Shown: positions 51,932 to 62,016 of the stretch, in pieces
How positions within the stretch are numbered: position 1 is the stretch's first letter
How the letters are laid out: the number at the start of each line of letters is the position of its first letter
Assembly: GCF_000758665.1 (NCBI RefSeq)
Contig: NZ_CP009285.1
Coordinates: 3,286,001-3,350,000 of the forward strand
DNA from: Paenibacillus borealis
GTDB lineage: Bacteria > Bacillota > Bacilli > Paenibacillales > Paenibacillaceae
Length of the DNA: 64,000 nt
Reading direction: 5' to 3'
The notes under the pieces: generated by a model
Database searches by the model: none
Seen by the model: the letters and a program-made list of their open reading frames with translations, nothing else
What the model was told of the DNA's origin: nothing
Program-made: the position numbers and the translations under genes

Positions 51932-54571
51932 CTACTCCGGGGTTCCTTGGGTCACCCCATGCACATAGGTCTGCCAAGGGGAATCCAGCGCCCCCTGACC
52001 CGGGTTATAGGTAAAGAAGTATTCCACGGTATCGCCTTGCTGGAGGTTATTTACCGCATAGGTGTAGTTGCCGTTGCCTGTGGAGGTCATGGCCACGTTC
52101 TGTTGTCCGCCGTTGTTGATTTTGTAATGCAGATCAGCGAAGGTTGCGCCGTTCACATAGAACAGCAGGTTATTGCCTGTTTTCTTCAGGCCGCGCACCT
52201 GATCCCCAATAACAATTACAGCAGGAGGCGGAGACACAACGGTAATTGTACTGGTGGCAGTTTTGTTGCCGTCCGCCGTTGTGGCCGTAACGGTTGCTGT
52301 ACCCGGGGCAAGACCGGTTACGAGACCATTCTGGTTCACGGATACGGTACTGCTGTTCGAAACGCTCCAGACAACCTGTTTATTAGTCGCACCAGACGGC
52401 GCCACATTGGCAGTTAACTGGACGCTCTGTCCGGCCTGCACCTGGGCGGTGGCAGGCGTTACGGAGACGCCGCTAACCGGAACGTTACCGGGGTTGCCGG
52501 GATTTCCCCCGCTGCCTTCCTTATAGACCCGCACATAATCTACCTGCATCGTTGCCGGGATATCGGATGGAGCGGGGGAGAGCCCGCCGTCGAAATGTCC
52601 GCCGACCGCCAGATTCATAATCAGGTAGAAGGGCTGGTCGAAGGGGGCATTCGGATTGTTCGGTGCCGCCACAGAATACCATTGATCTCTCGTGACTTTG
52701 AAGAAGAATTTGCCGTCTACATACCATTTCACATTATCTTCTTCCCAGACCATGGAATAGACATGATAATCGTTCGCGAAGGTCTGCCCCTCAGGGAAGT
52801 GATATTCGCCGGCGATATACCGGTTCACAGGCCATTGTCCGCCGAAGTGAACGGCGCCGCTGGTTGTGCCGGGCAGACGTCCTTTGGCTTCCATGATATC
52901 AATCTCACCGGATGCGGCCCATGCCCCGTAAGCGGCATCTTCCGGAAGCATCCACAGTGCAGGCCAGATCCCATTGCCTGTAGGCAGCTTAGCCCGAATG
53001 TCCACCCGTCCGTACTGGAAGGACAGATGATCTTTAGTGTTGATTTTGCCGGAGGAGTATTGTGCATACCGGCTCGGGTCCTGCGGGAAGGATTTCGGCT
53101 CGTTCACAGCCTTGATATTGAGCTGTCCGTTCTGGACAAATACATTCTGGGTACTGTTGGTATAGTGCTGCAGCTCCGCATTGCCCCAGCCCCAGCTGTT
53201 AGGGTCGTTAGTGATATAGTAACCCTGCTCATAATTCCATTTGCCGGTGTCGAGTGCAGTGCCGCTGAACTCATCCTGCCAGATGAGATTCATGCCTGCT
53301 ACGGCCGGGTCTGCCGGTGTTCCGAGTGTAATATCTTCATGGTCACTCTCATCGGGACGCGGGGCATTTGGATTGCCGGTAAAGGTGTAATAGACATAAT
53401 TGCTGCCGACGTTTCCGCCTGCCTGCCCGTTTAACGGATAGCCGATGCGGATTTCCATATTGACCTGGATGGGCTGGAACCACAGTCCATAGATATAATC
53501 GGCAAAGTAGCCCCACTGGTTGGCAGCGGACAGATTGTTATAGCCGTTACCGGCGTAGACGAATCCGCTCTGGCCGGAATTGCTCAGATCCACCCACTCG
53601 CTGCCCACTTTGATCTGATAGACGAATTTGCTAAGCTCGCTGCCAACCGGTGCTCCTCCATCGATCTTAGGGAGGGGGAAGCCGATGGAGCCGCTGTTAT
53701 CTGCGGTATAAGCTGTGCCGTCGTATGCCGAGATGACATATGAATTTCTGACAGGCTGATTGAAGGTGATGGTATAGATAAGACTGGCGGAAGAGGTCTT
53801 GGATGCCAGCTTGACATTGATCGATTCCGTAACGGTGAACCAGTAGCCTCCGCCGCCATCGGTGAACTGGCCGAAGTTGCTGTCATAGATCCAGCCGCTG
53901 GCTGCATTGTTGTCGATATCAATCCATGTGCTGCTGTTGACTGGTTTCACATATACCTTCAGATCATCCGCTACGGCTTCATACGTCAAGGCCGGATCAT
54001 TGTTGAAGGTAGGATAGGTAAAGCCTGCGCTGCCTGTAAAGCCTGCTGTAATCTGCGGCCCTTGTGTAGGCGCCATAGCTGAGATGGTAGTCTTGTTCAG
54101 GCTCTGAAAAACAAGTGTGTAATTGAGCGTAACCGCGCTATTAGCCTTGGAGTACAGCTGGATTTCAGTCGTAGCAGAGAGCGTGAACCAGTAGCCGTTC
54201 ATGCCGCCGTCGCTCCAGTGGCCCCAGTTCTGGTTGTAGACATAGCCGCCTGCGCTGTCGATGTCTATCCAGTTGCCGCTGACCTTCACTTTGACTCCCA
54301 CATCATCCGACACATCACTCCAGGTAGCGGAGCCTCCGTTGAACACTGGCATCACGAAACCGTAGCTCGCTTGTCCTACGCCCGATTTGGAGATAACCGG
54401 ACCGTCTGACGCTGAGAAATAAGACATGGAGCTGACAGTGACCCCCGCTGCTGCTGCTGTCTGAATTCTCGAAGCAGGCAACAGGCCGATGCCGGACAGC
54501 ATCACCAAGACCAGGAACAAACTCAATACCTTCTGCTTAAATCCGCTATCCGTAAGGTGAAATCGTTTCAT
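51932..54571 (-). CDS. Secreted multidomain GH16 beta-glucanase (laminarinase-like)
   Basis: An 879-aa exported enzyme. The signal peptide covers about residues 1-41 (LVLVMLSGIGLLPAS ... TAAAA). Three related modules of about 110 residues follow (45-395), sharing WIDID and GYWFT or similar. The GH16 catalytic domain runs from about 425 to 690, with nucleophile and acid/base in GEIDIMEAKG (Glu555, Glu560). A Big_2 Ig-like domain (695-780) and a C-terminal CBM56-like module (VEYFFTYNPGQGALDSPWQT) follow. The ExDxxE bulge form points to beta-1,3-glucanase rather than lichenase. It has its own upstream region with a motif shared with the permease operon. Confidence 0.9.
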   Translation of the reverse strand: MKRFHLTDSGFKQKVLSLFLVLVMLSGIGLLPASRIQTAAAAGVTVSSMSYFSASDGPVISKSGVGQASYGFVMPVFNGGSATWSDVSDDVGVKVKVSGNWIDIDSAGGYVYNQNWGHWSDGGMNGYWFTLSATTEIQLYSKANSAVTLNYTLVFQSLNKTTISAMAPTQGPQITAGFTGSAGFTYPTFNNDPALTYEAVADDLKVYVKPVNSSTWIDIDNNAASGWIYDSNFGQFTDGGGGYWFTVTESINVKLASKTSSASLIYTITFNQPVRNSYVISAYDGTAYTADNSGSIGFPLPKIDGGAPVGSELSKFVYQIKVGSEWVDLSNSGQSGFVYAGNGYNNLSAANQWGYFADYIYGLWFQPIQVNMEIRIGYPLNGQAGGNVGSNYVYYTFTGNPNAPRPDESDHEDITLGTPADPAVAGMNLIWQDEFSGTALDTGKWNYEQGYYITNDPNSWGWGNAELQHYTNSTQNVFVQNGQLNIKAVNEPKSFPQDPSRYAQYSSGKINTKDHLSFQYGRVDIRAKLPTGNGIWPALWMLPEDAAYGAWAASGEIDIMEAKGRLPGTTSGAVHFGGQWPVNRYIAGEYHFPEGQTFANDYHVYSMVWEEDNVKWYVDGKFFFKVTRDQWYSVAAPNNPNAPFDQPFYLIMNLAVGGHFDGGLSPAPSDIPATMQVDYVRVYKEGSGGNPGNPGNVPVSGVSVTPATAQVQAGQSVQLTANVAPSGATNKQVVWSVSNSSTVSVNQNGLVTGLAPGTATVTATTADGNKTATSTITVVSPPPAVIVIGDQVRGLKKTGNNLLFYVNGATFADLHYKINNGGQQNVAMTSTGNGNYTYAVNNLQQGDTVEYFFTYNPGQGALDSPWQTYVHGVTQGTPE

Positions 54572-54682
54572 ACTTGCCCTCCTTTTAATTAATGGATAAG
54601 AAAGGAACCGCTTACATGAGAGAACATCTTTATTCTATCGAATCTTATATACCGCTAAAAGAGACAATCCTTTTTGTTATGA

Positions 54683-54695
54683 CCCAATTTTTTGG
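54683..54695 (-). promoter_or_regulatory. Shared motif upstream of secreted GH16 gene
   Basis: CCAAAAAATTGGG on the minus strand, 112 nt before the ATG. The identical 13-mer in the same orientation lies upstream of the permease operon at 61942-61954. Confidence 0.5.
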
Positions 54696-54737
54696 CTTTT
54701 GATCCTGTGGCTTTATTCTGGCAGCGTAACCTCCTGT

Positions 54738-56309
54738 TTACAGGACGGTATCCTGGTAATCGCCCTCTCTGCCCTGCCTGCGGCGCATCAGCTGACGGTA
54801 TTCAGTGGGCTGCATATGCATCACATCCCGGAAGGCCCGTGTGAAGCTTTTGTAGCTTTCATACCCGACCATGGAGGCGATCTCAACAATCTTATGATCC
54901 GTGTCGGCCAGCAGGCGCCGGGCTTTATCCAGACGCACATCACGCAGGTATTCGGCGAAACCTTTGCCGATATTCTTCTTGAACTGGTTGGAGAAATAGG
55001 CGTAGTTCAGCGACACATGGTTGGACACCATCGCGAGATCCAGCGGCTTGTGGTAATTCTCGTGAATGAAACGGATGGCTTCGTTCAAGTCCTGCGAGTT
55101 ACGGTAGCTGCACTTGTATTCATAATAAAATTGGTTCAGCCGGAGCAGCAGCTGCTGCAGCGCCTGAATATAATCGCGGATGCCCGGATAGTCGAACAGG
55201 CTGCGCAGAGAGTCTAAATCCAGCGCTTCTTCCCCCATATATGGACGGATCACACGCTCATATTCCTCCATCATCTGGACCACGGCGCGGCATAGCTGCT
55301 GTGTGTACCGGATGTGATAGCGCTGCAGCACATCCTTGTGGAAGAGGCTGGAGATGCCTTGGGTGATTCTGCCGCTGTTCTTGGTGCCGGTCAACTGGAA
55401 CAGGGCATACAGCTCCTCATGGGGCAGCTCCCATTGCTGCTCCAGCCGCTCAATATGCACGGGCAGGAGGCAGAGCTTATCCGGAAACAGGAAGCTGTGA
55501 CGGTGCAGCTCCATGACTTGCACGTAGCTGCCGGGTAAGTCCGCTAATCCCTGCTGCGGGCCCGTCATCGCTGTAATGGCCTCGATTTGCTCTGCTTTGA
55601 GCGCAGCGGGGAAGACTCCCGGATCTACGGCTGCATCAACTGCCAGGATCAGGTACGGGCGGTGCTGGAGACAGATACAAGCCTGTCTGCCAAAGACACG
55701 GTAAGCAATAGATTCTATGCTATGGCTGCTGCTGGTACCCGGCTGGTTAATCCAGAGCTCCTCGCGCAGCAGGCAGAGCCGGTAGCTGCGCCACAGCTCT
55801 GCGTTCTGCCGCTCAGTCTCTTCAATCCACGTTTCATCTCCCGCTGCGCCTTGCATATACATGCGCAGCTCCTTACGGTCCGTCTCCCGGGCGCGGCGGG
55901 ACAACTGCTCGAAGTTGCGGGAAAGCGACAATCTCGTCTGAATTTCCTGCCAGACATGCTCAACCGAGGACTGCAGATCCTCCCGTTTCACAGGCTTGAG
56001 CAGATAGCCTTTGGCCCCAAGCTCAATGGCCCTCTGGGCGTAAGCGAAATCGCTGTACCCGCTAATAATGAGATAATCAACCTTAATGCGTTCCTCTTTG
56101 GTCTGAGCCATTAGCTCCAGTCCATCCATATCAGGCATCCTGATATCGGTAATGACCAGCTGGATGTTATGTTGACGCAATAGTTCCAGTGCCTCAATTC
56201 CGCTTGCAGCGCTGTAAATATGGTCTAGCTGCAGAGGGAACTGGCGCAGCATAGCCTGCAGGCCATCGCGGATATGCTTTTGATCGTCCACAACCAGAAT
56301 ATTAATCAT
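54738..56309 (-). CDS. AraC-type response regulator (YesN family)
   Basis: A roughly 523-aa two-component regulator. The receiver domain is at the N-terminus (INILVVDDQKHIRDGL, phospho-acceptor Asp in VITDIRMPDMDG, LKPVKREDL). A middle region of about 270 residues follows, then a C-terminal AraC HTH pair (HKPLDLAMVSNHVSLNYAYF, FKKNIGKGFAEYLRDVRLDK). The start at 56309 (MINILVVDD) follows GGAGG, 2 nt after the kinase stop. It is expected to activate the glucan uptake and hydrolysis genes around it. Confidence 0.92.
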   Translation of the reverse strand: MINILVVDDQKHIRDGLQAMLRQFPLQLDHIYSAASGIEALELLRQHNIQLVITDIRMPDMDGLELMAQTKEERIKVDYLIISGYSDFAYAQRAIELGAKGYLLKPVKREDLQSSVEHVWQEIQTRLSLSRNFEQLSRRARETDRKELRMYMQGAAGDETWIEETERQNAELWRSYRLCLLREELWINQPGTSSSHSIESIAYRVFGRQACICLQHRPYLILAVDAAVDPGVFPAALKAEQIEAITAMTGPQQGLADLPGSYVQVMELHRHSFLFPDKLCLLPVHIERLEQQWELPHEELYALFQLTGTKNSGRITQGISSLFHKDVLQRYHIRYTQQLCRAVVQMMEEYERVIRPYMGEEALDLDSLRSLFDYPGIRDYIQALQQLLLRLNQFYYEYKCSYRNSQDLNEAIRFIHENYHKPLDLAMVSNHVSLNYAYFSNQFKKNIGKGFAEYLRDVRLDKARRLLADTDHKIVEIASMVGYESYKSFTRAFRDVMHMQPTEYRQLMRRRQGREGDYQDTVL

Positions 56310-56311
56310 AC

Positions 56312-58150
56312 CTACCATCCTCCAAGATTCACATTTTCCCAAGGCAGCCGTATGGTTACACAGGTATAGGCGCTCTGCACGCTGTCAATCCACAGACCGC
56401 AGCCCGTGCCGTAATGCAGCTGCAGGCGCTTATGCACATTTTCCAGCCCCAGCCCGTTTTTGCTCGTAATAATCGGCCGATCCGATTCACCCCGCAGCAC
56501 TGACTGGAGACTGGCCAGCATTCCCGGATCAATGCCTAAGCCGTCATCGCGGATCTCAATTAGCAGCAGGCTTTCATTCTCCACCCGTACAGTAATTTGA
56601 ATATGTACACTGCCTCCTGAAGGGGCTGCATGGTGCACGGCATTCTCAACGATAGGCTGCATGCACATTTTGGGGATCGTATAGCGCTGCACCTCCGGGG
56701 GAAGACCGGCCGACAACTCTATGTTTCCGCCTTCCATGAAGTTAATGAACCGGATATAGCTGTGGATGTTGGCAAGCTCTTCACTGAGGGCAACCGTATC
56801 GCTGCGCCATTGCATGCTATAACGCAGCAGTGAGCCTAAAGAGACCAGTGCACCTGCAATTGCCGGCTGCTGCTGGACCTCCGCATGCATCCGGATTGAC
56901 TCCAGGGCGTTGTACAGGAAATGGGAGTTGATCTGTGAGTGCAGGGAGTGGAGCTGTGCATTCTTGGCGATTAGCTGTTTATCGACCACCTGTGTCATCA
57001 GATGCCGGATTTCATCCAGCATATTATTATAGCTGACGGCCACATAATCGATTTCGTCACCGGTTTCGTTAGCGCCGAGTCCCGTATCAATCTTCGCATC
57101 CAGCTGCCCCCTGCGTACCTTTCGCATGGATACGAGCACCTTCTCCAGCCGCCGGAATATACGCCGGGTCATCTGTGAAACGAGCAGGAGCATGAGCAGC
57201 AGCACACATGAGGTAATGGCTATTACGAGCAGGTACCAGTTCCGCGGGCCTTGCATCAATGCCTGACGGGAGGCGATATCGACCACATAGGCGTTGAGCG
57301 GGGCGATGTAGCGGTACAGCGCGTAGTAGGTCTGATCCCCGGAGTGGATCTTAACCGGATTATTCTGCTGCAGCACATCCAGCTGTTCATGAATCAGGCT
57401 AAGAATGCCGTCCAGCTTCTCCCCGGCATTCTGCGGGAACTCATGCCCCGGATTGTAGACATTCCGGAAAGCACTTGTTCCGTCCATTACAACCGTGAAG
57501 AAATCTCCCCCGGTATCCTCCAGCAGATCACTGAAAATTACATTGTGTTTGGCGCGGATTTCCATAATGGTGGGGAGCTTCTGCTGCTGGCCCTGAAGCC
57601 GCACCAGCCTGTAGTAGGATAATGTATCCTCACCATCCTTAAAGGCGAATAAGCGGAAGGCAGCCCCGCCTTCATCCCGGAGTGTCATCCAGTAATCCTG
57701 CGGCCAGAACTTGCTATAATGATAGATTTCAGGCCAGATTTCGTATACATCCGGGTTATCGACATAGAAGCTCAGCTCACTGATCATCTCATGGCTCTGA
57801 ATGATATTATGCATCTGCTCATATTGGTTTTGCTTGAATTTCACGAGCTCCAGGCCATCCCCGCGCATATTGGAATGAATGAAATCCACAAATGCCTTCT
57901 GGGTGAGCGCAGTAGAGGAAGCGTTCTCAAGAATATCCATCCGGCTGCGTAGCCGTTCGTTCAGCCGCGTTACATGATTGCTTCCCTCAGCCATAGCTTC
58001 CTTGTAGAGCTGGCTTTCCTGTGTGCGGATGAATAAAAAGGAGACCACAATGGCTGGGATGGCAATCATCAGGCTGAAGGACAGAAACAGCTTGGTTGAG
58101 ATGCGGGAATTCCGGTAGAGCTTCCTTAATGTTGTCAGTAAATACTTCAT
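56312..58150 (-). CDS. Sensor histidine kinase (YesM family)
   Basis: A roughly 612-aa membrane kinase. It has two membrane segments (about residues 20-40 and 290-310) enclosing an extracellular sensor, a HAMP linker, the His_kinase motif SLHSQINSHFLYNALESIRM, and an ATPase domain with NAVHHAAPSGG and DDGLGI. The start at 58150 (MKYLLTTLRKLYRN) follows GGGAGGGG. It pairs with the AraC-type regulator directly downstream and probably senses beta-glucan oligosaccharides, perhaps through the binding protein encoded upstream. Confidence 0.92.
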   Translation of the reverse strand: MKYLLTTLRKLYRNSRISTKLFLSFSLMIAIPAIVVSFLFIRTQESQLYKEAMAEGSNHVTRLNERLRSRMDILENASSTALTQKAFVDFIHSNMRGDGLELVKFKQNQYEQMHNIIQSHEMISELSFYVDNPDVYEIWPEIYHYSKFWPQDYWMTLRDEGGAAFRLFAFKDGEDTLSYYRLVRLQGQQQKLPTIMEIRAKHNVIFSDLLEDTGGDFFTVVMDGTSAFRNVYNPGHEFPQNAGEKLDGILSLIHEQLDVLQQNNPVKIHSGDQTYYALYRYIAPLNAYVVDIASRQALMQGPRNWYLLVIAITSCVLLLMLLLVSQMTRRIFRRLEKVLVSMRKVRRGQLDAKIDTGLGANETGDEIDYVAVSYNNMLDEIRHLMTQVVDKQLIAKNAQLHSLHSQINSHFLYNALESIRMHAEVQQQPAIAGALVSLGSLLRYSMQWRSDTVALSEELANIHSYIRFINFMEGGNIELSAGLPPEVQRYTIPKMCMQPIVENAVHHAAPSGGSVHIQITVRVENESLLLIEIRDDGLGIDPGMLASLQSVLRGESDRPIITSKNGLGLENVHKRLQLHYGTGCGLWIDSVQSAYTCVTIRLPWENVNLGGW

Positions 58151-58289
58151 CTCAGAACCCCTCCCATCCCTGTAATATACCATATATTACAAACCGGCTG
58201 GTAGGTAATAAGGCGTTGCAGCTATAAGGGGAGACCCCAAAAGCAGGGAATACCGGCCGCCATTCCGGCCGCCGGCATAGTTCAAGATA

Positions 58290-59960
58290 TTATTCCGCCA
58301 TTTTGGCTTTGCGTGCATCCAGCTCAGTCTGGCGGTATTCCTTCACCTGCGCGAAGCCATAGCTGTCGCGGCGGGACAGGAAGCTCTCGAAGATTTTGTC
58401 AAAAGCAGCTTCGTCCTTGGCCGTAATCAGCTCAGGCAGCACTTCCTCCCAGTTCTGGGAGATACGCGCCCAGGCCACCGCTACATCCGAATCGCCAAGC
58501 GGGTCCAGCCCTTTGTAGATGCCGCTGTCAATATCGGCCTGTGCGTTGGCGAAGTCTTCCATCTGCTTGATCACAGGCGCTTTCTCCGGTCTCCACTGGT
58601 TAACGATGACAGGATTGCGCATCATCCAGTAGGTATCCAGAATGCCGTATTCCTTCTCCAGCTTCTCGATATTGCTGCCCAGCATGTCAACGAATTCAGT
58701 CTTCAGCTGCGGTTTGCCGTCCACCGTATCCCAGGTTTCGCCTTCCTTGCCGAGGAACAGGTCACGCTGGCCTTCTTCACTGGCGAGGTAGGTCAGGAAG
58801 CGGATCGCCCGTTCCGGGTTCTCGGTCGATTTGCTGATCATGGTCACCATCCAGCCGTCCATGTTGCCGGGGAACAGCTTGGCGCTGTCGCCCTTACTAT
58901 TCTGCGGCCCGTCGACTGCGATATAGTTGGAATCCGGGTTAGCGCCCGCAGCCAGCATCGGATTGACAGCCGTCATGCCGGTCCATTCGCGGATCATCAT
59001 GAAGTAACGTGCGTTGTTCGTTTTCTCTTCCACCTGGGTATCGGAATCCACCAGGAAATCTACGTTAATCAATCCGCGCTCGTAAGCGGTACGGAAGGTT
59101 TTGAGCCAGGCGATATAATCCGGATCGGTCACCCGGTCATATACGCTGCCGTCTTTCTCATACGGAACGGCCAGCAGATTCTGCAGATATTCCGTCATCC
59201 CGTAAGGGACATTCCCCTGGGCGAAGAAGGGGCTCATAGGCTGACCCTTGTACTCGGAATACTTATCCTTCAGCAGCTGCAGCGCACCCAGGAAGCCCTC
59301 CGGGGTACTGAGGTCCGGACTGCCCATTTCCTCGTACAGATCTTTGCGGACCAGGAAGGTCTGATTGGCGGCTGTCATGCCGGTCTCGTGCATCAGGTTG
59401 GGGCTGTAGGAGTCATTCGGAATACCATACGTGTTGCCGTTCTCCTGGCGGTACCATTTCAGCGTACCATCACCTGCTACCTTGTAGAAATACGGATCAT
59501 ATTGATCGGCCAATTCATTGAGGGCATAGACATGATCGCCTTCCCACAGTTTTTTGACAGCGGTTTCCCAAGAACCCATAGAGATGAGGTCCGGCAGCTT
59601 ACCTGAGGTCATCATTAGAGTAATTTGCTCGTTTGCTTCACCGGAAGGGACCTCAAGCTTGACATTGACACCCGTTTTCTCCGTCACATATTTGGAAGCA
59701 AGGCTCTCGCCCCAGGAGTGTGCATACCAGTTCGCTCCGACAAACCAGGTTAAATCGACAGGGCTGGTATCGAGCTTCCAGGCGGGTTCATCAGGATTCT
59801 GAGTGGCTTCTGCCTGAGGCGCCGGTGTAGTATCGGCCTGCGGCGCAGTTGTGGGTGCGCTTTCCTTATTGGCGGATTTGCTGCTGCATGCGGCCATAGT
59901 TAACGTCAGGATTACAGCCAGAATCATGGCTAAGACGGGTTTAACAGATTTTCTTTTCAC
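58290..59960 (-). CDS. ABC transporter extracellular solute-binding lipoprotein
   Basis: A 556-aa lipoprotein (LplA-like). The signal peptide ends in a lipobox, TMAAC (Cys25), then a linker rich in Ala, Pro and Thr. The mature part has the bacterial sugar-binding protein pattern (MTSGKLPDLISMGSW, AIRFLTYLASEEGQRDLFLG). It probably captures glucan oligosaccharides for the two permeases encoded just upstream. No ATPase gene is present; this transporter class usually shares an MsmX-type ATPase encoded elsewhere. GC-rich hairpin-like repeats of GGCCGCC lie just after the stop. Confidence 0.92.
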   Translation of the reverse strand: MKRKSVKPVLAMILAVILTLTMAACSSKSANKESAPTTAPQADTTPAPQAEATQNPDEPAWKLDTSPVDLTWFVGANWYAHSWGESLASKYVTEKTGVNVKLEVPSGEANEQITLMMTSGKLPDLISMGSWETAVKKLWEGDHVYALNELADQYDPYFYKVAGDGTLKWYRQENGNTYGIPNDSYSPNLMHETGMTAANQTFLVRKDLYEEMGSPDLSTPEGFLGALQLLKDKYSEYKGQPMSPFFAQGNVPYGMTEYLQNLLAVPYEKDGSVYDRVTDPDYIAWLKTFRTAYERGLINVDFLVDSDTQVEEKTNNARYFMMIREWTGMTAVNPMLAAGANPDSNYIAVDGPQNSKGDSAKLFPGNMDGWMVTMISKSTENPERAIRFLTYLASEEGQRDLFLGKEGETWDTVDGKPQLKTEFVDMLGSNIEKLEKEYGILDTYWMMRNPVIVNQWRPEKAPVIKQMEDFANAQADIDSGIYKGLDPLGDSDVAVAWARISQNWEEVLPELITAKDEAAFDKIFESFLSRRDSYGFAQVKEYRQTELDARKAKMAE

Positions 59961-60005
59961 AGCATAATCATCCTTTCTGTATGGGTGTAGAAGTCTTCAT
60001 GACGG

Positions 60006-60890
60006 CTAGCCTTTAATTGCACCTATCATTACACCTTTGACCAGATAGCGCTGGATAAAAGGGTAGAAGATAAGGATAGGCAGCGTAGCCACCATCATGG
60101 AGGCGAATTTGATCGAATTGCCGGGTAATCTTGCGCCGAATTGCGCCATCGCCTGCTGCTGCATGAAGGACATGGAGTTCTCGGCAATGATTTTGTACAG
60201 CATGGTCTGCAGCGGCAGCAGCTCCTGGGAATGGATATAAATGACGCCCTGGTAATAATCATTCCAGTGATAGACCGCTGAGAAGAGTGAGATGGTGGCG
60301 ATAACGGCCATGCTGTTGGGCAATACAATCCGGAACAGAACGCCATAGTCCGAAGCACCGTCGACCTTGGCTGATTCCTCCAGGCTGTCGGGAATGGTGC
60401 GGAAGAAGCTCATGAATATAACCATATTAAAAAAAGTATACATGGACGGGATGATGAATACCCAGAAACTATCATACAGGCCCAGCTTCGTCATGAGAAT
60501 AAAGGAGGGAATCAGTCCGCCTGAGAACAGCATCGTAATCAAAGAGATTTTGAGATACAGCTTGCGCCCCATCAGATTGGACTTGCTCATTCCGTAAGCT
60601 ACGATAGCGGTGAAAAGCACATGTACCACAGTCCCGATTATCGTACGCATAGTTGTGATGTAGAAGCCGTTCATCAGCGTTTTATCATTAAATGCAACAC
60701 TGTAGCTGGCCAGCGAGAATTCTTTGGGAAACCAGTTGACGGTACCCAGCGAGGCCTGGGCCGGTGAATTCAGCGAGTTGACGAGTACAAACCACATCGG
60801 GTACAGCGTCAGAAAGCAAACTGCCAGCATCAGCAGGGTATTGCCGACCTCAAAAGCGCCAATCCGCCAGAACCTTCCGCGTCTTGCCAT
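60006..60890 (-). CDS. Carbohydrate ABC transporter permease (LplC/YtcP-like)
   Basis: A 294-aa permease with six membrane segments and the EAA loop EESAKVDGASDYGVLFRIVL that docks the ATPase. The C-terminus PFIQRYLVKGVMIGAIKG is typical of MalG-type subunits. It lies between the other permease and the binding protein on one transcript. Confidence 0.92.
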   Translation of the reverse strand: MARRGRFWRIGAFEVGNTLLMLAVCFLTLYPMWFVLVNSLNSPAQASLGTVNWFPKEFSLASYSVAFNDKTLMNGFYITTMRTIIGTVVHVLFTAIVAYGMSKSNLMGRKLYLKISLITMLFSGGLIPSFILMTKLGLYDSFWVFIIPSMYTFFNMVIFMSFFRTIPDSLEESAKVDGASDYGVLFRIVLPNSMAVIATISLFSAVYHWNDYYQGVIYIHSQELLPLQTMLYKIIAENSMSFMQQQAMAQFGARLPGNSIKFASMMVATLPILIFYPFIQRYLVKGVMIGAIKG

Positions 60891-60947
60891 GAATCTGTTG
60901 TCTCCTTTCCAGGTGGAGTCGGCTTCGCCGCTCTAATCCGTTCCTTT

Positions 60948-61868
60948 TTAAAAAATACTGTCGCCGGTCAGCTTCTTGGAGGTTTGATTGGCCAACAGCA
61001 GCAGCCCCAGCGCTACGATTGAGCGGGCAAACAGGACGGCGGTGGAGAAGGAGTGCCGCCCGGAGACAAGCCCCATGTTGTAGATGTAGAGATCCAGACT
61101 TTCCGCCATCTTCATATTCATGTTGTTCTTCAGCATGAAGATCTGCTCAAAGTTGCTGCCGAGGATCCCGCTGACCGCGAGAATGAACAGAATAGCGATC
61201 GTGGGCCGGATGCTCTGTACGGTAATATGCCACATCCGCTGCCAGCGGTTCGCGCCGTCCAGCTCGGCTGCTTCATACAGCCCCGGATCAATGCCGGCTA
61301 TGGCCGCTATGTAGATAATGGCGCTCCAGCCGGTTTCCTTGAGCGTATCGGTGAAAAAGGTAATCCACCAGAAGTACTTAGGGTCGCTGTTAAACAGGAT
61401 TTCCCGGTCCTGGAACCCGAGCGCCATCATCAGCTGGTTAACTACACCGCCCTCACCCAGCCAGTTGAGTGCGATTCCGCCAAAGATCGTCCAGGCGATA
61501 AAATGGGGCAGGTAGGAGATCGTCTGCACCGTGCGCTTAAACCGGAGGCTCCGGATTTCATTAAGCAGCAGGGCAAACATAATGGGGATCGGAAAACCAA
61601 GTACGAGCTTAATCGTACTCATCCCGAGGGTATTGCGGATCGAGCGCCAAAAACGGTCATCCGTCATAAAATCCTGAAAATGCTTCAGCCCGACAAACGG
61701 CGACTCCAGCATGGGCTTCGCGATGCTGAAGTCCATAAAGGCAATGATCAGCCAAAACATAGGGATATAACAAAAGATGAACATCCAGATAATGCCCGGT
61801 ATTACCATGCTTTGCAGCTGCCACTGTCTAACAAGCGCTTTCATTTGTTCCGTTCTGTATTGGAACAT
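60948..61868 (-). CDS. Carbohydrate ABC transporter permease (LplB/YteP-like)
   Basis: A 306-aa permease with six membrane segments and the EAA loop YEAAELDGANRWQRMWHITV. It is the first gene of the leftward transport operon, whose order is permease, permease, binding protein, kinase, regulator. The shared motif CCAAAAAATTGGG lies 74 nt upstream, where the YesN-type regulator might bind. Confidence 0.92.
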   Translation of the reverse strand: MFQYRTEQMKALVRQWQLQSMVIPGIIWMFIFCYIPMFWLIIAFMDFSIAKPMLESPFVGLKHFQDFMTDDRFWRSIRNTLGMSTIKLVLGFPIPIMFALLLNEIRSLRFKRTVQTISYLPHFIAWTIFGGIALNWLGEGGVVNQLMMALGFQDREILFNSDPKYFWWITFFTDTLKETGWSAIIYIAAIAGIDPGLYEAAELDGANRWQRMWHITVQSIRPTIAILFILAVSGILGSNFEQIFMLKNNMNMKMAESLDLYIYNMGLVSGRHSFSTAVLFARSIVALGLLLLANQTSKKLTGDSIF

Positions 61869-61941
61869 GTGCTGTGCCCCCTTCCTCTTTCATCGTATGA
61901 GAAAAGGGTTGAGGAAAAAAGGCCATGATTATTGACCCTAT

Positions 61942-61954
61942 CCCAATTTTTTGG
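61942..61954 (-). promoter_or_regulatory. Shared motif in the divergent glucan promoter region
   Basis: CCAAAAAATTGGG on the minus strand, identical to 54683-54695, between the permease operon and the cytoplasmic GH16 gene. Confidence 0.5.
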
Positions 61955-62016
61955 ATTCCACCCACCGGCCCTGGAAATTAAGTATGCTGTGATTAAATGA
62001 AGGGAGTGTGCGAAGG

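Noticed and set aside
61053..61928. Plus-strand 291-aa frame
   Set aside because: Antisense shadow of the permease gene, with composition unlike a real protein.
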